From Maribacter sp. ACAM166 (GTDB lineage: Bacteria; Bacteroidota; Bacteroidia; Flavobacteriales; Flavobacteriaceae): 64,000 nucleotides of DNA. The DNA lies in assembly GCF_005771495.1 (NCBI RefSeq), contig NZ_VAUW01000014.1, positions 34,353-98,352 of the forward strand, in the 5' to 3' direction. Positions 44,893-53,301 of the stretch are shown here, one piece after another (within the stretch, counting starts at the first letter, position 1; every line of letters begins with the position of its first letter). The translations under genes were made by a program, and so were the position numbers. The notes beneath the pieces were generated by a model, which saw only the letters and a program-made list of their open reading frames with translations, ran no database searches and was not told the origin of the DNA.

Positions 44893-45843
44893 ATGAAATT
44901 AAAAGTTTGCTTAGTTCAAGATAGTCCAGTTTTCTTTGATAAGGAGAAAACAATTGAGAAAATAGAAAACCTAGTTAAAACCTACGCAAAGCAAGGTTGT
45001 GAATTAATCGTATTTCCAGAATCATTTATTCCAGGCTATCCAAGGGGGTTTTCTTTCGGTGCAAAAGTAGGTAGTAGAACCGATGAAGGAAGAAACCTAT
45101 ATTCAGAATATCATAAAAACAGTTTAGATTTAGAAAGCACTGATCTTAAAAGACTTGAAAAGCTTGCTAAAACTGAAAATGTTTACTTGGTGGTAGGTAT
45201 AACTGAAAAACAATCAACTAACGGTAGTCTGTTTTGTTCCATGCTCTATATTTCGCCTACAGATGGGTTATTGGGTGTTCATAGAAAAATAAAACCAACA
45301 GGAAGTGAACGTATAATTTGGAGTGAAGATAATGGGGAATCTTTAGTTACGTTCAAAACCAAAATAGGAAAAATAGGTGGGCTTATTTGTTGGGAAAATT
45401 ATATGCCATTGGCAAGAATGGCCATGTATAAACAAGGGGTTGAGATTTATATTGCACCAACAGCTGATGCTAGGGAAGAGTGGACTTCTACCATGAAACA
45501 TATAGCGTTAGAGGGTAGATGTTTTGTTTTAGGATGTAATCAATTTTTTGAGAAATCAATGTACCCAAAGAAATATCAACACCTCGTAGAAGAAGAATCT
45601 GAACAGATGTGTCGAGGTGGTAGCGTAATCGTCTCACCATTGGGTAAATTAATTGCGGGACCTTTATATGATAAAGCAGGAGGGTTAATCGCAGAATTAG
45701 ATTTAGATGAACTAGTTTCAGCTAAATTAGATTTCGATGTTATAGGTCATTATTCAAGAAATGATATTTTTCAATTTAATGCTTTGAACCAACCTGACAT
45801 GAAGGTTGAAAAAGGGCTTGATACTGAAACCTCAGAATACTAG
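44893..45843 (+). CDS. Nitrilase
   Basis: 316 residues of the carbon-nitrogen hydrolase superfamily. The catalytic triad is Glu43 (FPESFIPGYPRG), Lys132 (HRKIKPT) and Cys166 (GGLICWENYMP), with the PGYPRG and CWENYMP signatures of true nitrilases rather than amidases or ureidopropionase. It hydrolyses organic nitriles to acids. It is flanked by two copies of the same intergenic repeat, as expected of a mobile single-gene unit. Confidence 0.88.
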   Translation: MKLKVCLVQDSPVFFDKEKTIEKIENLVKTYAKQGCELIVFPESFIPGYPRGFSFGAKVGSRTDEGRNLYSEYHKNSLDLESTDLKRLEKLAKTENVYLVVGITEKQSTNGSLFCSMLYISPTDGLLGVHRKIKPTGSERIIWSEDNGESLVTFKTKIGKIGGLICWENYMPLARMAMYKQGVEIYIAPTADAREEWTSTMKHIALEGRCFVLGCNQFFEKSMYPKKYQHLVEEESEQMCRGGSVIVSPLGKLIAGPLYDKAGGLIAELDLDELVSAKLDFDVIGHYSRNDIFQFNALNQPDMKVEKGLDTETSEY

Positions 45844-45878
45844 TTTCATTAGCTCAGCTACTTATAAGTATACTTCTT

Positions 45879-46008
45879 TAGTGACTTCTTGTAAAATACA
45901 TTAGTAAATGCTTGACTGCATATTTTCAAACAACGAACTTCGTTAGTATTCGATAAAAGGTATCTGCGCTGCGCTTGTCGAAGTATTGAAGCTCCTCTTT
46001 GTTTAAAT
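45879..46008. repeat. Cassette-boundary repeat, copy 2
   Basis: It shares CTTGACTGCATATTTTC and the core AACGAACTTCGTT (45932-45944) with copy 1, and GACTTCTTGTAAAA with copy 3. The right end GAAGCTCCTCTTTGTTTAAA is the diverged equivalent of ACTCCTCTTAG. It contains a REP-like CTGCGCTTGTCGAAGT (45969-45984). It lies between the nitrilase and DUF2911 genes. Confidence 0.6.
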
Positions 46009-46043
46009 TTCAATTAACAATAGTAACCTCAATACATAATAGT

Positions 46044-46616
46044 ATGAAAAATATTATCACAGTATTTGTGCTCATTAGCTTATTTACCTTTAGTACTGTA
46101 GCACAAGAATTTCGTGGACTAGACAAGAGTCCGTTAGACAGGGCTTATTTACCAAACAATTTTGCTCATGACAGAAAATTTGCTCCTGAAAGAAAGCTAG
46201 GCGAAACACCAATACTCAAAGTTGATTATAGCAGGCCTCAAAAAAATAATCGAGCCGTTTTTGGCAGTATGGTTAAATATAATGAGGTATGGCGTTTTGG
46301 CGCTAATGAAGCTACAGAGATAAAGGTTTATAGAGACATAACTATTGGTGGTCAATCACTTAAAACAGGTACGTATTCCATGTTTGCTATTCCAACCGAA
46401 AATAATTGGACCATAATATTTAATTCCGACCTAGATTACTGGGGACATTACAGTTACAACAAAGAGCATGATGTAGTAAGAGTTGAGACTCCTGTAATTG
46501 AAAGTAAAGAAATGGTTGAACAATTCTCTATACAATTTGAAGATGTAGAAGACGGAAAAGCTGTTATGTACATTGCCTGGGATATGGTACGCGTTGAGCT
46601 ACCGGTAAGCTTTTGA
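46044..46616 (+). CDS. DUF2911 secreted protein
   Basis: 190 residues from ATG 46044 (MKNIITVFVLISLFTF) with a signal peptide ending near VAQ. The DUF2911 core begins KVDYSRPQKNNRAVFG and includes VWRFGANEATEIKVYRD and GTYSMFAIPTENNWTIIFN. Common in Bacteroidota; function unknown. An in-frame ATG at 45999 lies within the upstream repeat and lacks a signal peptide, so it is not used. Confidence 0.85.
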   Translation: MKNIITVFVLISLFTFSTVAQEFRGLDKSPLDRAYLPNNFAHDRKFAPERKLGETPILKVDYSRPQKNNRAVFGSMVKYNEVWRFGANEATEIKVYRDITIGGQSLKTGTYSMFAIPTENNWTIIFNSDLDYWGHYSYNKEHDVVRVETPVIESKEMVEQFSIQFEDVEDGKAVMYIAWDMVRVELPVSF

Positions 46617-46828
46617 ATATCTTCAACAAACAAGGTATATGTTGGTATAACGGATGTTCTAAAGATGGTTTATTGTAAGAGGATAGAAATATAGTACCAA
46701 AATTGGACACCTAGACATAAATTAGATTTCGATTTTCTTAATTTATGTACCGATATACATGTTGAATTTATAATCAACAGATTGAAGCTGCTGGGCCGAG
46801 CTGCTTTACATTATTATTGTTAGTTTTC

Positions 46829-46945
46829 GTTAATAACTTCTTACAAAAGCAATACGACTTCCTTTTACCTTTCTACGGAAAACAGCGAACTTCGTTATCA
46901 TCCGCTAAAAGGAATTAAAACTCCTCTTAGCTTATCGTTGGCTGC
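46829..46945. repeat. Cassette-boundary repeat, copy 3
   Basis: GAACTTCGTT core at 46887-46896 flanked by TTCCTTTT (46859-46866) and AAAAGGAA (46907-46914), a perfect 8-bp pair whose sequence differs from the corresponding pair in copy 1. The right end CTCCTCTTAGCTTATCGTTGGCTGC ends with GTTGGCTGC (46937-46945), nearly the reverse complement of GCAGCTAAC at 48235-48243. Confidence 0.65.
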
Positions 46946-46974
46946 AATTAGAACTGAATCCTCAAATAATTAAA

Positions 46975-47565
46975 ATGGACACTTTAATCATTGCCAAAAC
47001 TGTTGGATACATGCTTAAGGCAATGAAATTAAAGGAAGACACAAGTTTATTCCGTAAAGAGTTTGCCTCCATAAGACATGGGAATTACTTTGAGTTTACA
47101 GAATTAATTAAAGGGGAAATTCCGACAGTTGTAGTCTATAACAAAGGAGATGTTCAAGTAAATAATAAACTTACAAGAGATGAAATCGATTTTGTTGGTT
47201 TAATAAAATCAGGTCCTTGTATGCTTAAATTCCATGAAAATTGTTTATGCCAATTCGGAAAATTAGTTGATAATGACATTTCAGATGAAATTTACGAAAT
47301 GGTAGCATTATTTGAAATTAGTTTAAGAATGCATGCTAACAATAATAATTTAATTAATTATCAAGAAGATTTAATTGATGTTATTTTTAAACTTTCGAAA
47401 TCAAAAAAGCTACCGAATAATCTAGTTAAAAAACTGCAAAACGGAAGTCGATTTTTAAATATGATTAAGCATCCAAAAAATCAATTCCCAAGTTGGAATG
47501 ACGGAATTATTGCTTTTAATGAAGCATATTTTTTTTGTCTAAAACACTCACTAACCATAATTTAA
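46975..47565 (+). CDS. Hypothetical protein
   Basis: 196 residues, no signal peptide or membrane segment; predicted alpha/beta with helical C-terminus. Cysteines cluster in GPCMLKFHENCLCQFG (about 80-95), which might bind metal. AT content and lysine/asparagine codons are higher than in the flanking core genes. No family recognised. It directly follows repeat copy 3. Confidence 0.65.
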   Translation: MDTLIIAKTVGYMLKAMKLKEDTSLFRKEFASIRHGNYFEFTELIKGEIPTVVVYNKGDVQVNNKLTRDEIDFVGLIKSGPCMLKFHENCLCQFGKLVDNDISDEIYEMVALFEISLRMHANNNNLINYQEDLIDVIFKLSKSKKLPNNLVKKLQNGSRFLNMIKHPKNQFPSWNDGIIAFNEAYFFCLKHSLTII

Positions 47566-47637
47566 AGATTCATCTAAAAACTTGACAAAATATACCATAT
47601 ACAAGTATATTGACCGAAACGGGATTCCATATAAAAA

Positions 47638-48228
47638 ATGGCTTCAATTGGTATTAAATATAGTGACTATGAATTGAAAAAAGATAAAAGCTCTAAACAA
47701 ACAATAAAAATTGAATTACCATTCGACTTAAAATAAGAAGAACAAAATGAAATAGTGCTTGATTATATATTTGACTTGACCTCTTATAGAGTTGATGATG
47801 TTAGAGGAGACCAAGAATATAAAAATAATGGTCATGAAATAAAAACACTTGGGAATATTGAATCAATAAGAGGAGATTTAGGATTATTATATACTAAAAT
47901 ACAAGATTTAGGGAAATTAAAGAGAGTTGGTGGTGATTTATGGTTTAGTGGTTCCGATGAGTTTATTAATAAAGGTAGTTTTAAAATAAAAACATTGACA
48001 CCACTAGAAAAAGTTAATGGAGCTGTTTCAATTAGAGGCAATTCTCTAACCTCTTTAGGAACACTAAAATACGTAGGTAAAAATTTGAGTTTAAGATTTT
48101 CTAAAGTAACTGACTTGGGCAATTTGGAGGATGTTGGTGGAAATCTATTAATTTCAAAATACAATTTAGAATATTATGATTTTTCAAAAATTAAAATTGA
48201 AGGCAAAATCAGAAAGTATAACGATTAA
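47638..48228 (+). pseudogene. Leucine-rich L-domain-like protein with early stop
   Basis: From ATG 47638 the frame reads MASIGIKYSDYELKKDKSSK and on to PFDLK, then TAA at 47734-47736. The same frame continues EEQNEIVLDYIFDLTSY and ends at TAA 48228. The body has about four repeats of the form L-G-x-L-x-x-V-x-G-D/N-L (GNIESIRGDLGLLY, GKLKRVGGDLWFSG, GTLKYVGKNLSLRF, GNLEDVGGNLLIS), similar to receptor L-domain-like solenoids. Translation from GTG 47755 could give a 157-residue product. Function unknown. Confidence 0.6.
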
Positions 48229-48234
48229 ATAACT

Positions 48235-48243
48235 GCAGCTAAC
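48235..48243. repeat. Possible left end of an attC-like site
   Basis: GCAGCTAAC, just after the leucine-rich gene, is complementary to GTTGGCTGC at 46937-46945 at 8 of 9 positions, the last allowing a G-T pair. In an integron cassette these would be the two ends (R'' and R') of one attC. The following ACAAGAACTGAGG is also attC-like, but the expected right half is not seen. Confidence 0.35.
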
Positions 48244-48365
48244 AAGAACTGAGGTAAAAAACAACTCTTTTCTTTATTAATTCAACCGCTATTATTTTAA
48301 ATGACTTTTCGTAATGTCTTTTTTCTGTTCTCATCGTGGATTGAGTTATAAATTTAAAGCTTAAC

Positions 48366-48600
48366 CTACGGTCCAAACAAGTATAGTAACTCCAGTATGT
48401 AGTGGCAGACTAAGCCGTAGTACTGAAAAAGTTTCTGTAATGGAGATGGAGCGAATGGCTTAGCTAATTTGGAATACCGTTTGCCAACTTGCAAAAGGAT
48501 GAGCTTATATTTGTTACAAATTAGAAGAGCCGTGTGAGGGGAGACTTTCAAGCACGGTTCTGTGAGAGGCTTGGGGTGAAATCCCCCTTGCCTACTCGAT
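48366..48600 (+). mobile_element. Group II intron 3' relic (domains V-VI)
   Basis: Domain V is 48527-48560, exactly 34 nt: GAGCCGTG pairs with CACGGTTC, the catalytic AGC triad is at 48528-48530, and a GAGA tetraloop caps the upper helix. Domain VI (about 48564-48600) pairs GGCTTGGGG with CCCCCTTGCC and holds a bulged A in CCTACTCGAT, the branch-site position. Upstream sequence from about 48366 (GGAGATGGAGCGAATGG) resembles internal intron segments. No reverse transcriptase frame and no GTGYG 5' end are found, so it is an immobile remnant. Domain VI argues against class C introns. Confidence 0.8.
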
Positions 48601-48673
48601 GCCAAACCAGTAATGCCCAAACGAGACTCAAAATGAGTAATATAAATAAATGTTTAATTTAATTAAAAAAAGA

Positions 48674-48970
48674 ATGATTAAAAATTCAATGAAAACGATG
48701 GCAATCTTATTTGCTTCATCAATGTTATTAACTTCTTGTTACTCTTACACTAGTGTTGTCGGAGAAGGAGCAAAAGGAAATTCTCAAACGACTAAATGGA
48801 ATCATTATGTTGTTTATGGATTAGCTCCTGTTGGAGTTTCTGATTCAAAACAAATGGCAGATGGTGCGAAAGATTATACAGTTCAAACGAGGCAATCATT
48901 TGTTAATGGATTAGTATCTGGTTTAACTTTTGGACTTTATACTCCAACAACTACAACAGTGACTAAATAG
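48674..48970 (+). CDS. Bor-like lipoprotein
   Basis: 98 residues from ATG 48674 (in-frame ATGs at 48650 and 48689 are alternatives). Lipobox MLLTSC. The C-terminal TRQSFVNGLVSGLTFGLYTP closely resembles the QQTFVNGLLGFITLGIYTP block of phage lambda Bor, a surface lipoprotein linked to serum resistance and colicin/phage-related lysogenic conversion. A related envelope role is inferred. It directly follows the intron relic and has its own terminator. Confidence 0.75.
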   Translation: MIKNSMKTMAILFASSMLLTSCYSYTSVVGEGAKGNSQTTKWNHYVVYGLAPVGVSDSKQMADGAKDYTVQTRQSFVNGLVSGLTFGLYTPTTTTVTK

Positions 48971-48984
48971 TTAATGAATTAAAG

Positions 48985-49016
48985 AAGGAAGGTAATTTAA
49001 GAATTGCCTTCCTTTT
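48985..49016 (+). terminator. Intrinsic terminator after Bor-like gene
   Basis: AAGGAAGGTAATT (48985-48997, allowing one slip) pairs with AATTGCCTTCCTTTT (49002-49016), one G-T pair, 4-nt loop and four T. It overlaps the leader of the next small gene. Confidence 0.75.
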
Positions 49017-49029
49017 GAATAACCTTATA

Positions 49030-49233
49030 ATGAAAAAAATATTTTTTTACATCTCAGCTATACTTTCTTTAATATTAATAGTTAATATAATTCAAATAGT
49101 AACAACCGATTTTGAAAGGTTGACTGAATATGGGTTTGGGTATTTAATTGGAAAAATAATTCTTTTCGGAATATTTTTATCTTTAACTCTTTTAACAAAA
49201 AAGCACATTAGGGAAAAGGAAGTAACTGAATAA
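49030..49233 (+). CDS. Small two-helix membrane protein
   Basis: 67 residues from ATG 49030 (MKKIFFYISAILSLILIV). Two hydrophobic helices (about 4-24 and 36-56) and a basic/acidic C-terminal tail KKHIREKEVTE. No family recognised. AT-rich like its neighbours in this stretch. Confidence 0.55.
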   Translation: MKKIFFYISAILSLILIVNIIQIVTTDFERLTEYGFGYLIGKIILFGIFLSLTLLTKKHIREKEVTE

Positions 49234-49383
49234 AAGCACTATTTACAAAAAAGTGTATAATTAATTTATTGATAATAAGTTGCTTACGAAAATACTCGCA
49301 AATTTTTTATTCGGTTTTTATTTTTTTAATTCCATGCTTAACCATGTAAAAAACCAGATACATAATCGATAACGAAACTTTAA

Positions 49384-50637
49384 CTACCTCCTATTCTTCT
49401 CCTCAATCCATTTGCCCATAAACTTCGTACTTTGAAATGTTTGGTATTGTAACAACGCTCCAATAAAATTTTGTTGTCGGTGCGTTGACAAGTTCTTTTG
49501 AAGTTCCTCTATTTTTTTTGTAATTATATGTTCCAAGCTTTTTTTTGAATACAAGGTATTGATAAGGGTTTTACCTTGTTCCTGCGCATTTTCCCAGGTG
49601 AGTTTAATAGTATATAACCGCACTGCAGCTTGAGCATATGCCGCATGGTCGTTTTCAACATAGCCGTTCCACTCCAAAATGCCCTGCATACCTTCTGCGC
49701 CGATGGTGGTGGTAACGCTTGGTGTACCATTTTGCATGGCAGATACCAGCTTTCCTTTAATTCCCGCTCCAAAATGCAATGGGGCCAAGCATACTTTAGC
49801 GGCTTGCATTACTTCGTTTACATCATCTACCCTTCCCTGTACTAAAAAACCTTCTTTTGGATTGTGCATTTCCAAGATTTGTTGGGGTAAATAGGCTCCG
49901 TAAATATTTAATTTAGCCTTTGGTAATTGTGCATGAATTAAGGGCCAAATAGCTGTTTTTAAATAGTTGATTGCATCAATATTTGGTGTATGTTTTCCTC
50001 CACCAATGAACATAAAGTCCGTTCTATTCTCGAAGGTTGTCCACTTTATATCCTCTGCTATTTCATCAATCATAAAAGGAAGTAACAAAAGTAGACTTTT
50101 GTCCATTTTTATGACATCGGTAAGCAAATCAAGTTCAAAACTAGAGATGATTAGCGAAAGATCGCAACGATACATACTGGCAATTTCGCGTTTGGTCTTA
50201 TCATCTTCTAACCAGGCTTTCGTAGTAAATGGAATTTCCTTCTTGAAACAAAGTTCTCGAACATGACGTAGGCTATGTAAATCTTCCGTATCAAGAATAC
50301 GTAAAGCATTTGGAACCTGTTCTACCACGCGCCATCCAAATTGTTCTTCACTTAAAAATCTATCGAAGAGAACAACACTGGGTTGAAAATCGGACACAAA
50401 GGCATCAAAAGAAGCATTATTAAGTTCAATTACTTGCGTTTGAATATCTCTAGAATTCAAATCTGCCGAAAACTCAAAATTAGATGCAGCAGAAGCTACC
50501 GTAATAGTATAGCCTTGTTTTTGAAATACAGCCAATAATTGCATCATACGTTCTCCAGCAGCAGTAGAAGCTGGTTCTGGCCATACGAAGGCAATAACAA
50601 GAAGCGTTTTAGTATTAGATTTGATAGGAGACGGAAT
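49384..50637 (-). CDS. Glycosyltransferase without canonical start codon
   Basis: From ATG 50547 the product has 387 residues, but conserved coding sequence continues upstream in the same frame: KTLLVIAFVWPEPASTAAGERMM, reached from residues IPSPIKSNT just after TAA at 50638-50640. WPEPxSxAAGxRM is the usual N-terminal donor-site region of this Bacteroidota GT4-like family, so the ATG at 50547 is too late. In-frame candidates are only ATT (50637) or ATC (50625). The C-terminal GT-B domain has FMFIGGGKHTPNIDAINYL, GRVDDVNEVM, LAPLHFGAGIKGKLV and TTTIGAEGM. Sugar acceptor unknown. Confidence 0.75.
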   Translation of the reverse strand: MPSPIKSNTKTLLVIAFVWPEPASTAAGERMMQLLAVFQKQGYTITVASAASNFEFSADLNSRDIQTQVIELNNASFDAFVSDFQPSVVLFDRFLSEEQFGWRVVEQVPNALRILDTEDLHSLRHVRELCFKKEIPFTTKAWLEDDKTKREIASMYRCDLSLIISSFELDLLTDVIKMDKSLLLLLPFMIDEIAEDIKWTTFENRTDFMFIGGGKHTPNIDAINYLKTAIWPLIHAQLPKAKLNIYGAYLPQQILEMHNPKEGFLVQGRVDDVNEVMQAAKVCLAPLHFGAGIKGKLVSAMQNGTPSVTTTIGAEGMQGILEWNGYVENDHAAYAQAAVRLYTIKLTWENAQEQGKTLINTLYSKKSLEHIITKKIEELQKNLSTHRQQNFIGALLQYQTFQSTKFMGKWIEEKNRR

Positions 50638-50690
50638 TTATTGGGTTAGTTAAAGAGCGGAGTACAAAGTAAATGAAACAATGTACATTT

Positions 50691-50730
50691 AGCAATTAGC
50701 AATTAGCAATTAGCAATTAGCAATTAGCAA
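50691..50730. repeat. 7-bp tandem repeat, 5.7 copies
   Basis: AGCAATT repeated five times followed by AGCAA, upstream of the glycosyltransferase on its 5' side. A variable-number repeat prone to slippage. Confidence 0.95.
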
Positions 50731-50790
50731 AAATACAATTTAAAGAGAACTGTCAGTATGGGGATAATCGTAGACTTTTCGTGGTCTGTT

Positions 50791-50809
50791 GCCTTCGACT
50801 GCGCTCAGG
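50791..50809. repeat. REP-like palindromic word
   Basis: GCCTTCGACTGCGCTCAGG, the scattered CTTCGACTGCGCTCAG sequence seen in many flavobacterial intergenic regions; related to the words at 42722, 42821 and 45969. It lies between the 7-bp repeat and the hydrolase stop codon. Confidence 0.6.
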
Positions 50810-50863
50810 ATGACATTTCGTCAAATGAACAACAACGAACAACCAAATCTTAGTCCCTAGTCA

Positions 50864-53080
50864 CTAACTCTTGCTCACTACTCCTATTTCATCTACTACC
50901 ACTACCCCATAGGGCGTTTGGTCAAAAATAAATTCAATAGTTTGCAATTGTCCTAGATTAAAATCGGGATTCTTAGCTGTAAATGTTTCCAAAGGAAAAT
51001 GAAAAGTTTGTAATTGTACTTCCCACTCTTCACCGATCATTTCTTTATCTAAAAATTTAAATTTAGTAAAACGTGTTTTCAATGGTTTAGAAATACTTTT
51101 TATATCGCTTACCTTAATTGAAGTGCTTGCACCAAGTTCATCTGTCAGTTGAATACTGAAATCTAATTGTGGTATTTCCCGCTCCTCTTCTTCATCTATA
51201 TCACGGTCTTTTTCCTCTTCCGTCTGGTTCACGTTTAACCATTCATGGTCACCAGCTGCCAAGGTCATTTGCAACGCTGAATTCGTAGATAACAGTACTT
51301 TATCTGTCTCGGACAATGAGATTGTATAAACCCCTTTAACATCTGATTTTGTAGGCTTCTCATAATCCCAACCTAAAATGACAGCACTATTTTCCTGACT
51401 ATCCTCATCACGAGAAGGTAAAATATCTTCTTTCCATAATGCCATGTTTGAAGCAGTTAAAAGCGTGCTATCGGTTGCTGTGGTGATGTCTAAGTCTTCC
51501 TCAAAATTTGCTATCATTTTCAAATTAGAGGGTTCAAAATGCGTCAAGTAATGTTCAATAGGCAACCATTGCTTGGCGAGTGAAACATTTTTAAAAATAG
51601 GTAGATAAGTAGAATTCTGCTTTAGGCTCGCCTCGGCAAAGGCACTTATAAACACTTTAGCAGTCTCTTGCTGTTGCTTTTCTCTTAATAATGGATTTAG
51701 GTTTAACAACCATTTAGACGGAACACCAAAATCTGAATTCCCCCAGGTTGAATTGAACTGGCCATGGTTGGCGTGATGAATGTAGACTCCTGCTTTAAAC
51801 CCAGGAATAGAATCTGTGAACTGTAACCTACGATAGGGACGCATTCCCCAGAAACTCACTTCGTCTGAATCGTACGATCCCTGTAAACTTAAAAAGTTTA
51901 CATTTTTAAGTTTAATTTTACGATGGTACCGATAATCTGTTGGTGCCAAAGCAACCACCCCTTTTATATTGAAATTAAAATTGAATTTCTCTTTTGCCTG
52001 ATCAGGAAAATACGGCAATTTGTTATACGCTGCTGCAATAGAGACAGCCTCTCCACCCCTTGAATGGCCTACTAACATGATATTCTCCATATCAACTTTT
52101 TGCGCTAAATCATGACCAGTCTCTGAATTCCAGTTTTGCCATTGTTCCAAATGTTTCAAAAGTAACCATGCCCTGGCTGGCATTTCCTTACCCATAAAGT
52201 CTCCAGACCAATGTCCGTTCAGAAAATTCTCATCTATGGATACAGCAATGATACCTCTACTTGCCAATAAATTCCCCAAATAACCATAGCCATCGTCAGA
52301 ATAATCAATCATGCTATGATTACCATGTACAATTATAGTCAATGGAAACGGGCCTTCTCCATCGGGCATATATACCCTGCCATTTAAAGGAAAGTTCTCA
52401 GCACCAAATCCCCAATATTGTTCACGCCATTTTTTCTTTTTCCCCTTCCAATCAGGTATAAGCCATTTCCCGTTTACAGTATTGGTTTTATACGTGACAC
52501 CGCTCGCAAACTCCTCACGTTGTTCATCAGTGCCACTACCATAGGTAAAGGTTTTTATCCCATAAGAGCCTTCGGCAGCTGGATTGTCAAAGTACGGAGT
52601 AGCAGACGCAAAATTATCAGTTTGTGAAAACGCCAAAGGAACTTCTTTATCAAAAGGGTCTGAACCAGTATTAATCAAAACAAACAATACATAAACCACA
52701 CCAATTAAGGTGGTGCCAAATAAGATACTTGAAAAAAATGATTTCCTTCTTAGAAACCAATTGAATGAAATACAAAAAAGAATACCTATACCAATTATAG
52801 CACTAAAGAAAAGGGTTGGCCAGCCAAAACCAATATATTTCAAAATTACAAATCCTAAAATTCCGCTAACTATAGCAGAAATTGCTGTTCGTGGAATTTT
52901 TTTAGACCCTTTACTAATAACATTTAGAATACCATAAAGAATTGCATTTATTGTAATGCCTAGAAGAATCCCTAAGAGCATCATGATTATAGGATGCCAT
53001 CCGGTAAGAAAATGATAACCGGCTATACCATAAAATAAAATTGTTAATAGGAAAATAAAGGATAGGAGTCGGTTTTTCAT
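50864..53080 (-). CDS. Membrane-anchored alpha/beta hydrolase
   Basis: 738 residues. Five hydrophobic helices in residues 5-138 are followed by a PET-hydrolase/lipase-like alpha/beta-hydrolase domain: LTIIVHGNHSM (247-257) supplies the oxyanion region and GHSRGGE the nucleophile Ser340; the His is likely in HHANHGQF. A C-terminal beta-rich domain (about 520-738), with an acidic Glu/Asp stretch near 610-640, completes it. Substrate unknown; the active site probably faces the periplasm. Confidence 0.8.
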   Translation of the reverse strand: MKNRLLSFIFLLTILFYGIAGYHFLTGWHPIIMMLLGILLGITINAILYGILNVISKGSKKIPRTAISAIVSGILGFVILKYIGFGWPTLFFSAIIGIGILFCISFNWFLRRKSFFSSILFGTTLIGVVYVLFVLINTGSDPFDKEVPLAFSQTDNFASATPYFDNPAAEGSYGIKTFTYGSGTDEQREEFASGVTYKTNTVNGKWLIPDWKGKKKKWREQYWGFGAENFPLNGRVYMPDGEGPFPLTIIVHGNHSMIDYSDDGYGYLGNLLASRGIIAVSIDENFLNGHWSGDFMGKEMPARAWLLLKHLEQWQNWNSETGHDLAQKVDMENIMLVGHSRGGEAVSIAAAYNKLPYFPDQAKEKFNFNFNIKGVVALAPTDYRYHRKIKLKNVNFLSLQGSYDSDEVSFWGMRPYRRLQFTDSIPGFKAGVYIHHANHGQFNSTWGNSDFGVPSKWLLNLNPLLREKQQQETAKVFISAFAEASLKQNSTYLPIFKNVSLAKQWLPIEHYLTHFEPSNLKMIANFEEDLDITTATDSTLLTASNMALWKEDILPSRDEDSQENSAVILGWDYEKPTKSDVKGVYTISLSETDKVLLSTNSALQMTLAAGDHEWLNVNQTEEEKDRDIDEEEEREIPQLDFSIQLTDELGASTSIKVSDIKSISKPLKTRFTKFKFLDKEMIGEEWEVQLQTFHFPLETFTAKNPDFNLGQLQTIEFIFDQTPYGVVVVDEIGVVSKS

Positions 53081-53301
53081 ACGTGTTCGTTATTCTTGTG
53101 GTTCAAGAGCATGAATTTAACCATCTTATAGGGATATTGACAATCAATAGAGAATTTTTCGAAATTCTTTAATAAAGGGGGTGGATATTAAAGAATTAAC
53201 TCGCCAATCGCCGTAATACTAGAATATCTAAATAATAATTAAAAGAGAACAATATCGTACGTTGGTATACATACAATTCAACCAACATCTAAGTTTGATA
53301 T

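Noticed and set aside
48366..48620. 84-codon minus-strand frame (MGITGLASSRQGG...)
   Set aside because: It is the antisense of the group II intron relic, including domains V and VI. Frames like this are produced by the intron's GC-rich stems.
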